A stretch of 64,000 nt of DNA from Arcicella gelida (GCF_034931025.1 NZ_JAYGIL010000004.1:186001-250000); one strand, 5' to 3'. Positions 1 through 7,353 are shown, counted from the first letter of the stretch. Numbers and translations are program-made. The notes: generated from the letters alone by a model not told the origin.

Positions 1-114
1 TATCGCTCTCACCAATTTAGAATCTTTCTAAGCAAAGGCATAATTTTAGCACTTTATTATATTGAAATTTACGCTGATTCGTTTGTACAATATCAAGACC
101 GCTCTTACATCTAA
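1..114 (+). CDS. possible 3' end of a truncated gene (unknown)
   Basis: Frame 1 is open from the first base to a TAA at 112-114 (37 codons), while the other two forward frames stop early. The peptide is hydrophobic and aromatic in the middle and matches no family I recognise. It could be the C-terminus of a chromosomal gene entering from the left, or chance. The upstream part is outside the window. Confidence 0.3.
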   Translation, partial: YRSHQFRIFLSKGIILALYYIEIYADSFVQYQDRSYI

Positions 115-255
115 ATTAACCGCTCATAAAGGTAATAAAGAATTGATTTTTTGCAGTACGAAAACAATATTTAGATTGATTTTATATAAGTAAAATTATC
201 TTCAATAATCAACTAAATATTAACTCAAAGGTTTGAATTTACCTAAAAGCATAAA

Positions 256-287
256 AAAAGCCTTTTAGCATCTGCTAAAAGGCTTTT
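256..287. terminator. hairpin terminator, probably the original tRNA-Cys terminator
   Basis: The 15-base arms AAAAGCCTTTTAGCA and TGCTAAAAGGCTTTT pair perfectly across a 2-base loop, with A-rich sequence to the left. It lies just beyond the displaced tRNA-Cys end. Inference: before the element inserted, this was the terminator of tRNA-Cys. Confidence 0.7.
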
Positions 288-293
288 AAATCT

Positions 294-308
294 GAGGTCT
301 CGAGCGGA
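294..308. repeat. att core repeat, displaced tRNA-Cys 3' end (left end of element)
   Basis: GAGGTCTCGAGCGGA is identical to 9615-9629 inside tRNA-Cys (T-arm through the first C after the discriminator base, on the opposite strand). Identity stops sharply on both sides. This is the direct repeat left when a tyrosine integrase inserts at a tRNA 3' end. Confidence 0.85.
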
Positions 309-356
309 CTACATAATACAACACATATCAACCTCTTATGTATATATGGAATAAAA

Positions 357-378
357 AGTAACAAAATAGTAACAAAAC
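357..378 (+). promoter_or_regulatory. candidate arm-type integrase sites, left end
   Basis: AGTAACAAAATAGTAACAAA is a tandem pair of GTAACAAAA about 50 bp inside the left core. The same pair in the same orientation lies inside the right end at 9482-9502, and both are preceded by GGAATAAAAAG. Tyrosine integrases with an arm-binding domain use such distal direct repeats. Function is inferred. Confidence 0.55.
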
Positions 379-460
379 AATGCCTCTTATGATATATTGT
401 GACGGCTTAAAGTCCATTAAATGAAATCATTTTATTTATATGATTCAGTGGGTATTGTAG

Positions 461-1510
461 CTAAATGTCTGCTTCATCTTCTTGATTTAAACGTTCAGTA
501 AACTGCTCTATCGTTGGGAGTGCATTTTGTATCTGTGTGGGTAATTCGGTGTAAGTATATTCACTAACGCCCATAGGTTTGTTCACGTCATGCAAGGCAA
601 AATCCACGACAACATCATTTTTACTTCTACACAACAAAATTCCAATGGTAGGCTTATCAGTTGAATCTTTTACCACTCTATCAATAGCTGTAACATAAAA
701 ATTGAGTTTGCCTACGTACTCAGGTTTGAACTTTGTTACTTTCAGTTCAATCACTACATAACATTTTAGTTTGGTATGATAAAAGAGTAAATCTGTCTTA
801 AATAATTCTCCGCCTACATTTATCTCAAATTGTCGTCCCAAATAGGCAAAGCCTTTGCCCAACTCCAATAGGAAATGAGTGATATTCTCAATCAGTTTTT
901 GTTCTAGCTCCAATTCTTTTACTTTACTCGAAAGTGTTAAAAACTCAAAATTATAGCTATCCTTCAACAAAGCATTGGCAAGGTCGCTTTCTGGTTCGGG
1001 CAAAGTATTTTTAAAATTAGTGATAGCTTTACCCTGACGTTGGTAAAGTTTCGTTTCAATTTGATAGTCCAAAACAGCACGACTCCAATTATTTTCTATT
1101 GTTTGTTGAACATAGAAAATAGCTTCTTCTTGATTTTTAATTCTTTGAATAATAAGGATGTGATGTCCCCATGGAATGTTAAACAATAAGGTTTCTAATT
1201 TGGAAACAAGTTGTTGCCAAATTGAAGGATTGCTATAATACTCGTAAAATGCCTTACAATATCTTAGATTTTTAGCAGAGAAACCACCTAGACTAGGGAA
1301 CTCCTCTTTCAAATCCTTACTCAACTGGTCGATAAAACCACTACCCCATTTGGCGTTCTCTTGTTTTTCGACAATCTGTTTACCCAAATGCCAATAAAGC
1401 TGTATCAACTCTGAATTAACCGCCAGCGAAGCTTTAATTTGAGACTTTTTAATATTGGCTTTCAGTTCTCTAAGCCAATCTTTGTATTCTGAATGTGTGG
1501 AGATAGACAT
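461..1510 (-). CDS. DUF1016 (YhcG-like) PD-(D/E)XK nuclease
   Basis: A 349-residue protein of the DUF1016/YhcG family. The N-terminal half (about 1-160) is the helical DUF1016 N domain (QLYWHLGKQIV, then GFSAKNLRYCKAFYE). The C-terminal half (about 190-340) carries a PD-(D/E)XK fold with D240 in GGELFKTDLLFYH and E255-L-K257 in VVIELK. All core residues are present and the length is normal, so it should be an active nuclease. Family members occur alone or beside restriction systems and are thought to act on DNA; the substrate is not known from sequence. It is the gene nearest the left end, separated from the rest by a terminator (1866-1892) and a 400-bp operator-like region, which is a typical place for cargo. 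A defence role is inference. Confidence 0.85.
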   Translation of the reverse strand: MSISTHSEYKDWLRELKANIKKSQIKASLAVNSELIQLYWHLGKQIVEKQENAKWGSGFIDQLSKDLKEEFPSLGGFSAKNLRYCKAFYEYYSNPSIWQQLVSKLETLLFNIPWGHHILIIQRIKNQEEAIFYVQQTIENNWSRAVLDYQIETKLYQRQGKAITNFKNTLPEPESDLANALLKDSYNFEFLTLSSKVKELELEQKLIENITHFLLELGKGFAYLGRQFEINVGGELFKTDLLFYHTKLKCYVVIELKVTKFKPEYVGKLNFYVTAIDRVVKDSTDKPTIGILLCRSKNDVVVDFALHDVNKPMGVSEYTYTELPTQIQNALPTIEQFTERLNQEDEADI

Positions 1511-1918
1511 CTTATAAATAGTCTTTACATTATTAGTATCTTACGAAGATAATTCAATGCTTTCTGATACTCAAAATTATGTCAAATTGTAGATACTTAT
1601 ATCTATAAAACTACTTCAACATATCTGTCTAAAAAGACTAATCACCTCACAAGTCTATTTTTTTGTCCGACAAGTAATACTACTGATTTAGACGACTTCA
1701 CCGTCAACTTAGACAAGTTTTACCTTTGTCGGACACTTTTTGAATCTGTATTAGACAGGATGAATGTAGTTTTAAACAGCTTTCTGACGGGTCGGACAAG
1801 TTCTATGTTACTCTAAGTCGGCTTTGATAAGTGTCTGTCAGAAACAAGAATCCATTTAAAAGAAAAAGCCCGACACTTAAAGTATCAGGCTTATAAATTT
1901 AATTTTGCTTAAATGACG
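1511..1918. other. regulatory intergenic region with TTGTC(C/G)GACAA palindromes
   Basis: This 408-bp region lies between the nuclease start and the RHH gene stop. It contains palindromic sites TTGTCCGACAA at 1663-1673, TGTCGGACA at 1727-1735 and a half-site GTCGGACAAG at 1791-1800, plus the terminator at 1866-1892. No gene is seen. The sites lie about 150-290 bp upstream of the nuclease start and share the core TTGTCCG with the dyad cluster at 5174-5345. Confidence 0.5.
1866..1892 (-). terminator. terminator after the RHH/membrane-protein module
   Basis: On the minus strand the arms AAGCCTGATACTT and AAGTGTCGGGCTT pair with two mismatches and are followed by TTTCTTTT. It lies 27 bp downstream of the RHH gene stop. 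Confidence 0.7.
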
Positions 1919-2290
1919 TTATTTGCTCCTATCTTTATATCCATCTTTATACCCCATCTCGTAGGCTTCTGAAATCTCTTTACTATACGTTGGATGAAAA
2001 TCGTCCTTTACTTTTCGCTTAATCTCTTCAACTTTGGAAAGAGGGATAGATTGTTTAAGCTTTTCTTGAAGCTGAGACTTTTCAATTTTCAGAACATCAA
2101 TCTGCTTCTTAAATTCTAGTACCTTTTTTTGATATTCAGCCCAATTTTGAGTTTCTTGAAGAGGCGTTTCTAAATAGTAAAGAATATAATTTGTTAAAGA
2201 AAGCCCTGACCTTTCGGAATTTTCTTTAAGTCTTGCTTTTAGCTCTTTAGATACCCTGAATGATATTTTATCTGTTAGTTCATTATTCAT
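1919..2290 (-). CDS. ribbon-helix-helix protein with coiled-coil tail
   Basis: A 123-residue protein. Residues 7-42 (ISFRVSKELKARLKEN, then SGLSLTNYILYYL) have the strand-helix-helix pattern of a CopG/Arc-type ribbon-helix-helix DNA-binding domain. Residues 50-90 are charged heptads rich in K, E, Q and L, probably a coiled coil. The C-terminus (AYEMGYKDGYKDRSK) is polar. It is the last gene of a four-gene minus-strand run (3919 to 1919), 15 bp after a membrane-protein gene and followed by a terminator. RHH proteins act as repressors, partition proteins or relaxosome accessories. The palindromes just downstream (1663-1800) are candidate binding sites. The exact role is unknown. Confidence 0.6.
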   Translation of the reverse strand: MNNELTDKISFRVSKELKARLKENSERSGLSLTNYILYYLETPLQETQNWAEYQKKVLEFKKQIDVLKIEKSQLQEKLKQSIPLSKVEEIKRKVKDDFHPTYSKEISEAYEMGYKDGYKDRSK

Positions 2291-2305
2291 ACAAGTATGT
2301 AGAGA

Positions 2306-2701
2306 TTAGACAGGTGTATATTTAACGACAGGCTGTGGATATGGACTGATTGTCGTATAATTAGCATTACTTTTTGTCTTAAATTTGAAAGCAAAAAATG
2401 TAACTAATATTAGTGTCAAAACGATTACAATCGCACCAACTACTTTTGTGGTACTTAGATTACTAGCATCTTCTTTCTCGCTGGAAAGGGCTTTGTATTG
2501 TGCGATTTTTACATCTAAAGCTTTTTCTGCCAATTTAGTTTTGGCTATATCGCCTTGGGCTTTAATTGAATTGACGGCTTCTCTTGCCTTATCTACTTCA
2601 GTTTGTGCAATTTTAACTTTGTCCCCACTGACAAATATTGAACCCACTGTTTCTGTGATAGAGCCGACGGCACTTAATATTGCGGCTATTGGTATTCCCA
2701 T
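2306..2701 (-). CDS. small protein with C-terminal membrane anchor, unknown
   Basis: A 131-residue protein of no family I recognise. Residues 2-24 are small and hydrophobic (IPIAAILSAVGSITETVGSI) and may dip into the membrane. Residues 28-80 are alanine- and lysine-rich with coiled-coil character. Residues 87-106 form a strong transmembrane helix, followed by a basic stretch and a short Tyr/Pro-rich tail ending PQPVVKYTPV. No signal peptide is seen. It follows another C-terminally anchored protein in the same run. The arrangement recalls small phage membrane or lysis proteins, but nothing in the sequence proves this. Confidence 0.6.
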   Translation of the reverse strand: MGIPIAAILSAVGSITETVGSIFVSGDKVKIAQTEVDKAREAVNSIKAQGDIAKTKLAEKALDVKIAQYKALSSEKEDASNLSTTKVVGAIVIVLTLILVTFFAFKFKTKSNANYTTISPYPQPVVKYTPV

Positions 2702-2766
2702 AGTATCTTTTTTATAAAGTGTTTTTACCTCGATTCATTTGAAATATTTGAATCTGAAAAGTATTG

Positions 2767-3384
2767 CTAAACTGAAACAATCCTGTTTGGAGGAACGGTA
2801 ATTCCTGCTTGGAGATTTCTCGACTTACTTTTATTGATATACCAGAAAGTCAAAAATGCAAATACCACAACAGCTAGGATAATTGCGATTGTTAACCAGG
2901 GGATTTTTGAACCCTTGCTACCATTATCATTTTGGGCTACCCCAAGCTTATCAGGATTATCATTTAAGACTGAATCAATCAGCTCCTTATTTTCCTTATC
3001 TGTTTTACTTTGGGCTGTATCCATGCTGATGTCTTCTGCATTAACATATACTTTCAATGTTTTTGACGAATCATCATGGTTCTTACCATCAAGATTATAA
3101 AACGTAAAAGGAAATCTTAGAGGATAAAAACCTATACCATTCTTATATTGAATCACACCAGTAACAGAACCAGCCACAGTGTCAATTATTGATGGATTAA
3201 TGGGCTGTCCTTCATGTGGCACATCGTAAGCAAACTTTTCAGAATAAGGATGACCATCATCTCTTGTTCCTTCCAGAAATTCTTCAGAAAGAAAATCTAC
3301 AGGGTCGTTTAAGTCTGGTCGCCAATATACTCTTGCACCGTTTTTATTCCAGTAAACCACTGAACCTATTTTAATATTTTCCAT
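2767..3384 (-). CDS. membrane-anchored protein of the element, unknown
   Basis: A 205-residue protein of no family I recognise. Residues 1-115 look globular with many aromatic residues and strand-like segments (KIGSVVYWNKNGARVYWRPD, GIGFYPLRFPFTFYNLDGKN). Residues 120-160 are a polar linker. Residues 162-183 are one transmembrane helix followed by the basic NKSKSRN, so the large domain would be anchored through a C-terminal helix with no signal peptide. Its start overlaps the end of the acidic RHH-like gene by 14 bp, which implies translational coupling. The shared layout with the next gene suggests that the two proteins work together at the membrane. Confidence 0.6.
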   Translation of the reverse strand: MENIKIGSVVYWNKNGARVYWRPDLNDPVDFLSEEFLEGTRDDGHPYSEKFAYDVPHEGQPINPSIIDTVAGSVTGVIQYKNGIGFYPLRFPFTFYNLDGKNHDDSSKTLKVYVNAEDISMDTAQSKTDKENKELIDSVLNDNPDKLGVAQNDNGSKGSKIPWLTIAIILAVVVFAFLTFWYINKSKSRNLQAGITVPPNRIVSV

Positions 3385-3919
3385 TTTCTAGGGTTTGGGA
3401 AGGCTCATCATCATCATCATCATCGTCGTCATCATCATACGCTTCTTCGTATTCGTCCTCTTCTTCGTCGTCATCATCCCAATTCTCATCTAAACCAAAG
3501 TCTTCAGGGTCAAAACCAATGTAAAAGTTGTGAACAAGACATTTAAAGAAGTCTGCTTTTGTTTCAATTTCATAGACACTTTTAGACCCTTTGATGTTGA
3601 GCGAATGACCTCTTACTATTGGGAAAAGCTTGTCTAAAAGTATATCTTCCTCAAATTCTGAAATCCTTTGCTCTAAACCCCGGTTATAATCTTGGAGAGA
3701 AGCAATTAAGTCATCTTTTTCGGTGACGTTTACAATTCCAGCTAAAGAATTACTCTCTGTTGTTTCTTCTTCAACTATCTCTTCTTCGTCCTCGATTGAA
3801 TCGCTTTCAATAAGCCAACTCAGATACTCTTCTTTGGTCATTCCAGTTGCTTTAAGCTTTTCATCAAGCTTATCTTTCACTTCTCTTTCAGCAAAAAATG
3901 TTATTGGATTTTTTTTCAT
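3371..3919 (-). CDS. RHH-like protein with a poly-aspartate tail
   Basis: A 182-residue protein. Residues 5-38 (ITFFAEREVKDKLDEKL, then TGMTKEEYLSWLI) resemble the ribbon-helix-helix region of the 123-residue protein at 1919-2290, suggesting related DNA-binding domains. A second acidic/coiled segment follows (40-95), then a short globular part (100-147), and finally an extreme acidic tail at 148-172 containing ten aspartates in a row. The tail is encoded by CATCATCATCATCATCAT-type simple repeats (about 3407-3440), which are prone to slippage. Acidic tails often mimic DNA or bind basic partners. It is the first gene of the module, starting 21 bp downstream of a terminator (3941-3967). Confidence 0.6.
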   Translation of the reverse strand: MKKNPITFFAEREVKDKLDEKLKATGMTKEEYLSWLIESDSIEDEEEIVEEETTESNSLAGIVNVTEKDDLIASLQDYNRGLEQRISEFEEDILLDKLFPIVRGHSLNIKGSKSVYEIETKADFFKCLVHNFYIGFDPEDFGLDENWDDDDEEEDEYEEAYDDDDDDDDDDEPSQTLENGKY

Positions 3920-3940
3920 GTGATTTGCTTTAAATAAAAA

Positions 3941-3967
3941 AACGCTGGCACTAAATGTACCAGCGTT
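3941..3967 (-). terminator. terminator after the primase/HTH pair
   Basis: Arms AACGCTGG and CCAGCGTT form a hairpin 30 bp downstream of the HTH stop. On the minus strand it is followed by TTTTTTTATTTA. It separates the replication genes from the acidic-protein module. Confidence 0.7.
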
Positions 3968-3996
3968 AGCAAAGTTGAAAAGTTTTATTTTATCAG

Positions 3997-4266
3997 TCAG
4001 GAATCTAAAGGAATTAAAGGAAATGGCGGAGAGATATTTGTTCCGTTATGTTCAGAGAGAATATCACCTATTTCCTCAACGGTTAAACCAATATGTTCTG
4101 CAAGTAATTTAGTAGGTATTCTTGAGCCTTTTGTCTTTAGTGAAGGATTCTCTTCTTTTATAGATTGAATCGTTTTGTAGGCAAATGTCTTTTTGCACTC
4201 CATTATTACCATGACTTCTTCAATCGTGACAAAAAGAGGTGTTTTCGAGTATATAAAGTTTTCCAT
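3997..4266 (-). CDS. small helix-turn-helix protein
   Basis: An 89-residue protein. Residues 10-60 (VTIEEVMVIMECKKTFAYKTIQ, then SRIPTKLLAEHIGLTVEEI; written here as two parts) fit a helix-turn-helix with a wing, like small excisionase or copy-control proteins of mobile elements. The start codon lies two bases after the primase stop, so it is probably translated by coupling. A terminator follows. It is likely an accessory to replication or a regulator; the function is inferred from context. Confidence 0.55.
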   Translation of the reverse strand: MENFIYSKTPLFVTIEEVMVIMECKKTFAYKTIQSIKEENPSLKTKGSRIPTKLLAEHIGLTVEEIGDILSEHNGTNISPPFPLIPLDS

Positions 4267-4268
4267 GA

Positions 4269-5132
4269 TTATGGCTGATTGTTGATTAGAAATTCGTTAA
4301 AGTCTTTATAACCTTCGTAAATATTCGACCTATCTACGATTTGAAAGGAATCTGATAGCTTTTCAAGAGCTTTTATACCTTGTGTATCTCTATCCAAAAA
4401 ACAATGTACTTTATCCGCTCCCTTTAGGCGTTCTTTCGCTTTATCAATATTAACGATAGAGTTCAGCACGATGATAGTATTAGATGACTTGTAAGTACCA
4501 AAAAATGAGAATGCTGAAAGTAAATCAAAAAAACCCTCAAATAAATAAATGTCTTTACTTTCTGGAACTTCAAGAGTTGTTATTCCTTTTGGAGAAGAAC
4601 TACCTTTAAAATGCTGGTTTCTTAACTCAAATCCTCCCATGTCGTTTACAAAGCCTAATGAGTAATAAGATTTCTTGTTATTGGTGTAATGAACCTCTTT
4701 GAGATATTTGTATGCAATCTGAAAGGGTATTTTTCGACCTTCGCAATAACTTATCAAGGAATTGGCTTGCAATGGTTTTACGGTGTTGATTGATATAGCA
4801 TTTGCATTGCTCTCAGGTGATTTTCTGCAAAAAGAAAAGGAGTTTTCAGCACTTTGAAAAATAGAACCGTTTCCCATTGTTTCCAAGTGTTTGCAGGCGG
4901 TTGCAAAATCAAAATCATTCAAGTACTGTACTAATCGGATAATGTCCCCGCTCTCATTACTGGAATAATCAAAAAATACATTTTTGTTTGGATTCACAAA
5001 AAAAGAAGGCGTTTTTTCATTGGTTTTCGGCGAATAGTAAACCAATTCTTTCCCACTGGATTTAACAGGCTCTAAACCTAAACTTTGTAAATAATCAATA
5101 ATTGCGAATTGCTTTAAATCTGATATTTTCAT
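4269..5132 (-). CDS. Toprim-domain DNA primase
   Basis: A 287-residue protein when started at the ATG at 5130-5132. An in-frame ATG at 5198 would add 22 residues but lies inside the GGACGGAC dyad cluster, and the primase-like sequence begins at MKISDLKQFAIIDYL. Residues 30-75 (YYSPKTNEKTPSFFV, then FFDYSSNESGDIIRLVQYL) correspond to the CHC2-type primase zinc-finger region but lack the cysteines. The Toprim domain has E199 and D203 in YLFEGFFDLLSAF and the D247-x-D249 pair in CFLDRDTQG. Such primases are common next to a RecA-like helicase in Bacteroidota integrative elements and support autonomous replication after excision. The HTH gene follows by two bases. Confidence 0.85.
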   Translation of the reverse strand: MKISDLKQFAIIDYLQSLGLEPVKSSGKELVYYSPKTNEKTPSFFVNPNKNVFFDYSSNESGDIIRLVQYLNDFDFATACKHLETMGNGSIFQSAENSFSFCRKSPESNANAISINTVKPLQANSLISYCEGRKIPFQIAYKYLKEVHYTNNKKSYYSLGFVNDMGGFELRNQHFKGSSSPKGITTLEVPESKDIYLFEGFFDLLSAFSFFGTYKSSNTIIVLNSIVNIDKAKERLKGADKVHCFLDRDTQGIKALEKLSDSFQIVDRSNIYEGYKDFNEFLINNQP

Positions 5133-5173
5133 TTTTCTTTTTGCGGAAATACTAATTTTTGAATGGAATTTAA

Positions 5174-5345
5174 GGCGGACGGACAAAAGGACGGACAAAA
5201 GGGGGGCATATATGGAAAGTGTCCGTCCGTCCGCTTATTAGTTAGTATGCCTGTTTATCGGAAAATTGCAACAATAAAAGGCGGACAGACGGACAACGGA
5301 CATCTTATATATATTTGTCCGTCCGTCCATATACAGGCACGGGCG
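5174..5345. repeat. cluster of GGACGGAC direct and inverted repeats (possible origin)
   Basis: GCGGACGGACAAAAGG and ACGGACAAAAGG are direct repeats at 5175-5202. TGTCCGTCCGTCCGC follows in inverse orientation at 5220-5234. GGCGGACAGACGGACAACGG (5280-5299) pairs with TTGTCCGTCCGTCC at 5315-5328. This gives two dyads of about 60 and 50 bp. The cluster lies between the helicase stop and the primase start, a usual place for an iteron-type origin, and would also cover the primase promoter. The third possibility is an operator for the element's RHH or HTH proteins. Confidence 0.65.
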
Positions 5346-5371
5346 GAAACATAGAAAAAGTACAAAAAAAA

Positions 5372-6541
5372 TTAAAATTTAAGTTCTGGATTGGGGCTTT
5401 CATAGTAGTAAATTTTTCTGTCTATTCCGTCTCTCTTTTCGTCCTCAATTCTTAGTAGTGAACTTTTGGTTATGCCTTCAAAAAGTCTGTCATTTCTCTT
5501 TCGTATGCCATCTTTTGAAATGGTTGATTTTGGTTTAGGTGCGTGAATAGATATTTGTCTTTTGAGTTCATCACTTTGCAAACCTATACCCTTGATATTC
5601 TTGTAAACTTCATCAAGTATCTGTATGTACTCATACTTTTTGTTTAAATATTTGTCCTCTGATAGCTTTTCAATTTTCTCAATAATTTCAGCACTGCATG
5701 ACACTGGTTTCCCTTTTTCGTTGAAATGCCAATAAATAGGGTCTATTCTCTTTGAGCCTCTAAGGTGTGTTGATGTGATTGAATGTACTTTCTTTTCTTC
5801 TTCGTACTTAATAGAAATAGCCCCCTGACATTTTCGGGCGGCTTCACTTCCTATGTGACCTCTCATTTTGCCATTACCACCCCCTCCGTTTTCATGGATA
5901 AGGCAAACAATACAAGTATCGTTTTCGTAGCTCATTCTCATTAAATATCTTACAATTTCGTTGCTGGCTGTTTCATCGTTGGCACTTGGTAAAAAATCTG
6001 TTACACCATCAATTATCCATAAATAAGCATCATTGTAGTGATGGAAAAGGGTTCTTAAATATTCCATATTATCCGAATGGCTAAACGGTCTAAGATTCAA
6101 TACAATGAGGTTTTCAGGCTGTTTGTTTAGTCCTGCTATTTCAAGTATTGAATTAATCATTTTTTGAGTATCTGAGGGGTTTTGTTCGGTATCAAGGTAA
6201 ATTACCTTTTTACCTTTGCAATACTCTGAACGTATAGAAATTGTGTCACAGCTTTCAGGAACTTCTTTCATTAAAGCCGTTGCAATCATAAATCTTGTTA
6301 TTGTTGATTTCCCTGCTTTTGGCAAACCAGAAACAAACGATATATCGCCATTTACACCGAATGTTGATTCACCTACTCGTATAACTGGCTTCATGTCTGA
6401 ATACTGAGTTGATACATTAACCTTAATGTTTTCAATATCTAATAAATTATACTTAAAGGTTTCAGAATCAACCGATTTACTTTTTTTCAGCTTGTATTCT
6501 TGGGGTATTTCTGTATCTTTGTACATGATATTATTCGCCAT
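5372..6541 (-). CDS. RecA/RepA-like hexameric ATPase (replicative helicase of the element)
   Basis: A 389-residue P-loop ATPase of the RepA/DnaB-like RecA fold (AAA_25 type). The Walker A motif GLPKAGKST is at residues 72-80, a catalytic-glutamate-type strand YLDTEQ at 115-120, the Walker B motif LWIIDGVTD around D178, and a sensor-like strand CIVCLIHENGGGG followed by KMRGHIGSEA. The C-terminal 100 residues carry a winged-helix-like segment. It is preceded by a terminator (6614-6660) and followed by the dyad cluster and primase. It most likely unwinds the element's origin after excision. A second start at residue 6 is possible. Confidence 0.82.
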   Translation of the reverse strand: MANNIMYKDTEIPQEYKLKKSKSVDSETFKYNLLDIENIKVNVSTQYSDMKPVIRVGESTFGVNGDISFVSGLPKAGKSTITRFMIATALMKEVPESCDTISIRSEYCKGKKVIYLDTEQNPSDTQKMINSILEIAGLNKQPENLIVLNLRPFSHSDNMEYLRTLFHHYNDAYLWIIDGVTDFLPSANDETASNEIVRYLMRMSYENDTCIVCLIHENGGGGNGKMRGHIGSEAARKCQGAISIKYEEEKKVHSITSTHLRGSKRIDPIYWHFNEKGKPVSCSAEIIEKIEKLSEDKYLNKKYEYIQILDEVYKNIKGIGLQSDELKRQISIHAPKPKSTISKDGIRKRNDRLFEGITKSSLLRIEDEKRDGIDRKIYYYESPNPELKF

Positions 6542-6613
6542 AATACTACTGTATCGGATAATGGGGATTATCTACCGATACTGATTATTTTATCAAATTA
6601 AACGAGTTGCAAT

Positions 6614-6660
6614 AAAGTCAAAACCCTCTTTAAATTGGATTTATAGAGGGTTTTGACTTT
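6614..6660 (-). terminator. strong hairpin terminator inside the element
   Basis: Perfect 16-base arms, AAAGTCAAAACCCTCT and AGAGGGTTTTGACTTT, with a 15-base loop. It ends the minus-strand HTH operon (7353-6662) one base after the last stop and precedes the ATPase gene. Confidence 0.75.
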
Positions 6661-6661
6661 T

Positions 6662-6847
6662 TCATTTTGGGGCTTTCTCTTTCCGCAGTTCTGCTAAAAT
6701 ACTGAGTAATTTGTTGTAATCATCAGCCATTTGCATCCGCTCGTGACTTTCATCTATGTCCGCAAGTTCACTACTTACGTAGCCTACATACATCCGTTTC
6801 AACGATTTTTCAATTTGGTCGATATTTTCAATTTCTAATGATTCCAT
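6662..6847 (-). CDS. 61-aa acidic helical protein, unknown
   Basis: A 61-residue protein, acidic and apparently all-helical (LEIENIDQIEKSLKRMY, then MADDYNKLLSILAELRKEKA). I recognise no family. It is the third gene of a small operon after an HTH protein and a basic 68-residue protein, and ends at a strong terminator, which supports it being real. Confidence 0.5.
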   Translation of the reverse strand: MESLEIENIDQIEKSLKRMYVGYVSSELADIDESHERMQMADDYNKLLSILAELRKEKAPK

Positions 6848-6874
6848 CTGATTATGATTTAAGTTGATTTTGTA

Positions 6875-7081
6875 TTATTTATTGACTGGAACTCTAATTG
6901 TGATTTTGTTTCGATTATCGTGTTTTGCTATAATCTTTACTTCTGAGGTTGAAAAATCTTTCCCCAGCTCCTTTGCAAGCTTTCTCTCTTTTTTTCTGCG
7001 GACATTACGCTCACTTATCATTGGAGTTTTGGGAGATTTTAAACCGATAAGTCGAGAATAATCTTTTGCTGATATTTCCAT
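6875..7081 (-). CDS. 68-aa basic protein, unknown
   Basis: A 68-residue, strongly basic protein. Its middle (ERNVRRKKERKLAKELGK) is a charged helix and the end (KIIAKHDNRNKITIRVPVNK) is strand-like. It starts two bases after the HTH gene's stop, so it is probably co-translated with it. It may bind nucleic acid, but no family is recognised. Confidence 0.5.
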   Translation of the reverse strand: MEISAKDYSRLIGLKSPKTPMISERNVRRKKERKLAKELGKDFSTSEVKIIAKHDNRNKITIRVPVNK

Positions 7082-7083
7082 AG

Positions 7084-7353
7084 TTATTTAGTTGAGAAGT
7101 CATTTGGAAACATTGAAGCTATTTCAGAACGGAGAACATAGGTTTTCCTTCCATTAGGGTCGGGTTTAATTGGATGGAGATAACCTTGCTCTACCCAAGA
7201 GTAAAACTTATTCTTACTAATCTTAAGCGTTTCACAAACTTCTTTTGGAGTCAAGTATTCCCCAACAGGAGCAGATACTCGTGTTGTAAATTGTTTTTCA
7301 ATTTTATCCAATCTTGACAGTATGATTCCTAGTATTTCGTTCTGATTTACCAT
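7084..7353 (-). CDS. helix-turn-helix (excisionase/MerR-type) protein
   Basis: An 89-residue protein. Residues 33-85 (YLTPKEVCETLKISKNKFYSWVEQ followed by GYLHPIKPDPNGRKTYVL; listed in two parts of the same domain) match the HTH_17 excisionase-like family found in nearly all Bacteroidota integrative elements. The N-terminal 30 residues form a helix for dimerisation. It probably directs excision, or regulates the operon with the two small downstream genes. A TATATTTG promoter box and a 39-bp palindrome lie just upstream (7383-7431), which suggests autoregulation. Confidence 0.75.
   Translation of the reverse strand: MVNQNEILGIILSRLDKIEKQFTTRVSAPVGEYLTPKEVCETLKISKNKFYSWVEQGYLHPIKPDPNGRKTYVLRSEIASMFPNDFSTK

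Larger units (their letters stand above)
115..460. other. left junction region of the integrated element
   Basis: This stretch holds no gene. It contains a chromosomal hairpin terminator (256-287), the displaced 15-bp tRNA-Cys end (294-308) and, just inside the element, a tandem GTAACAAAA motif (357-378). Two near-copies of a CCTCTTATG motif lie at about 332 and 384. It ends at the stop codon of the DUF1016 gene. Confidence 0.6.

Noticed and set aside
3723..3923. Serine-rich plus-strand frame opposite the acidic RHH-like gene
   Set aside because: It is the antisense image of the GAA/GAT-rich codons of the real gene.
5163..5354. Plus-strand 63-codon frame rich in GQTD/GGQ
   Set aside because: It is only the translation of the GGACGGAC repeat cluster and has no start context or family.
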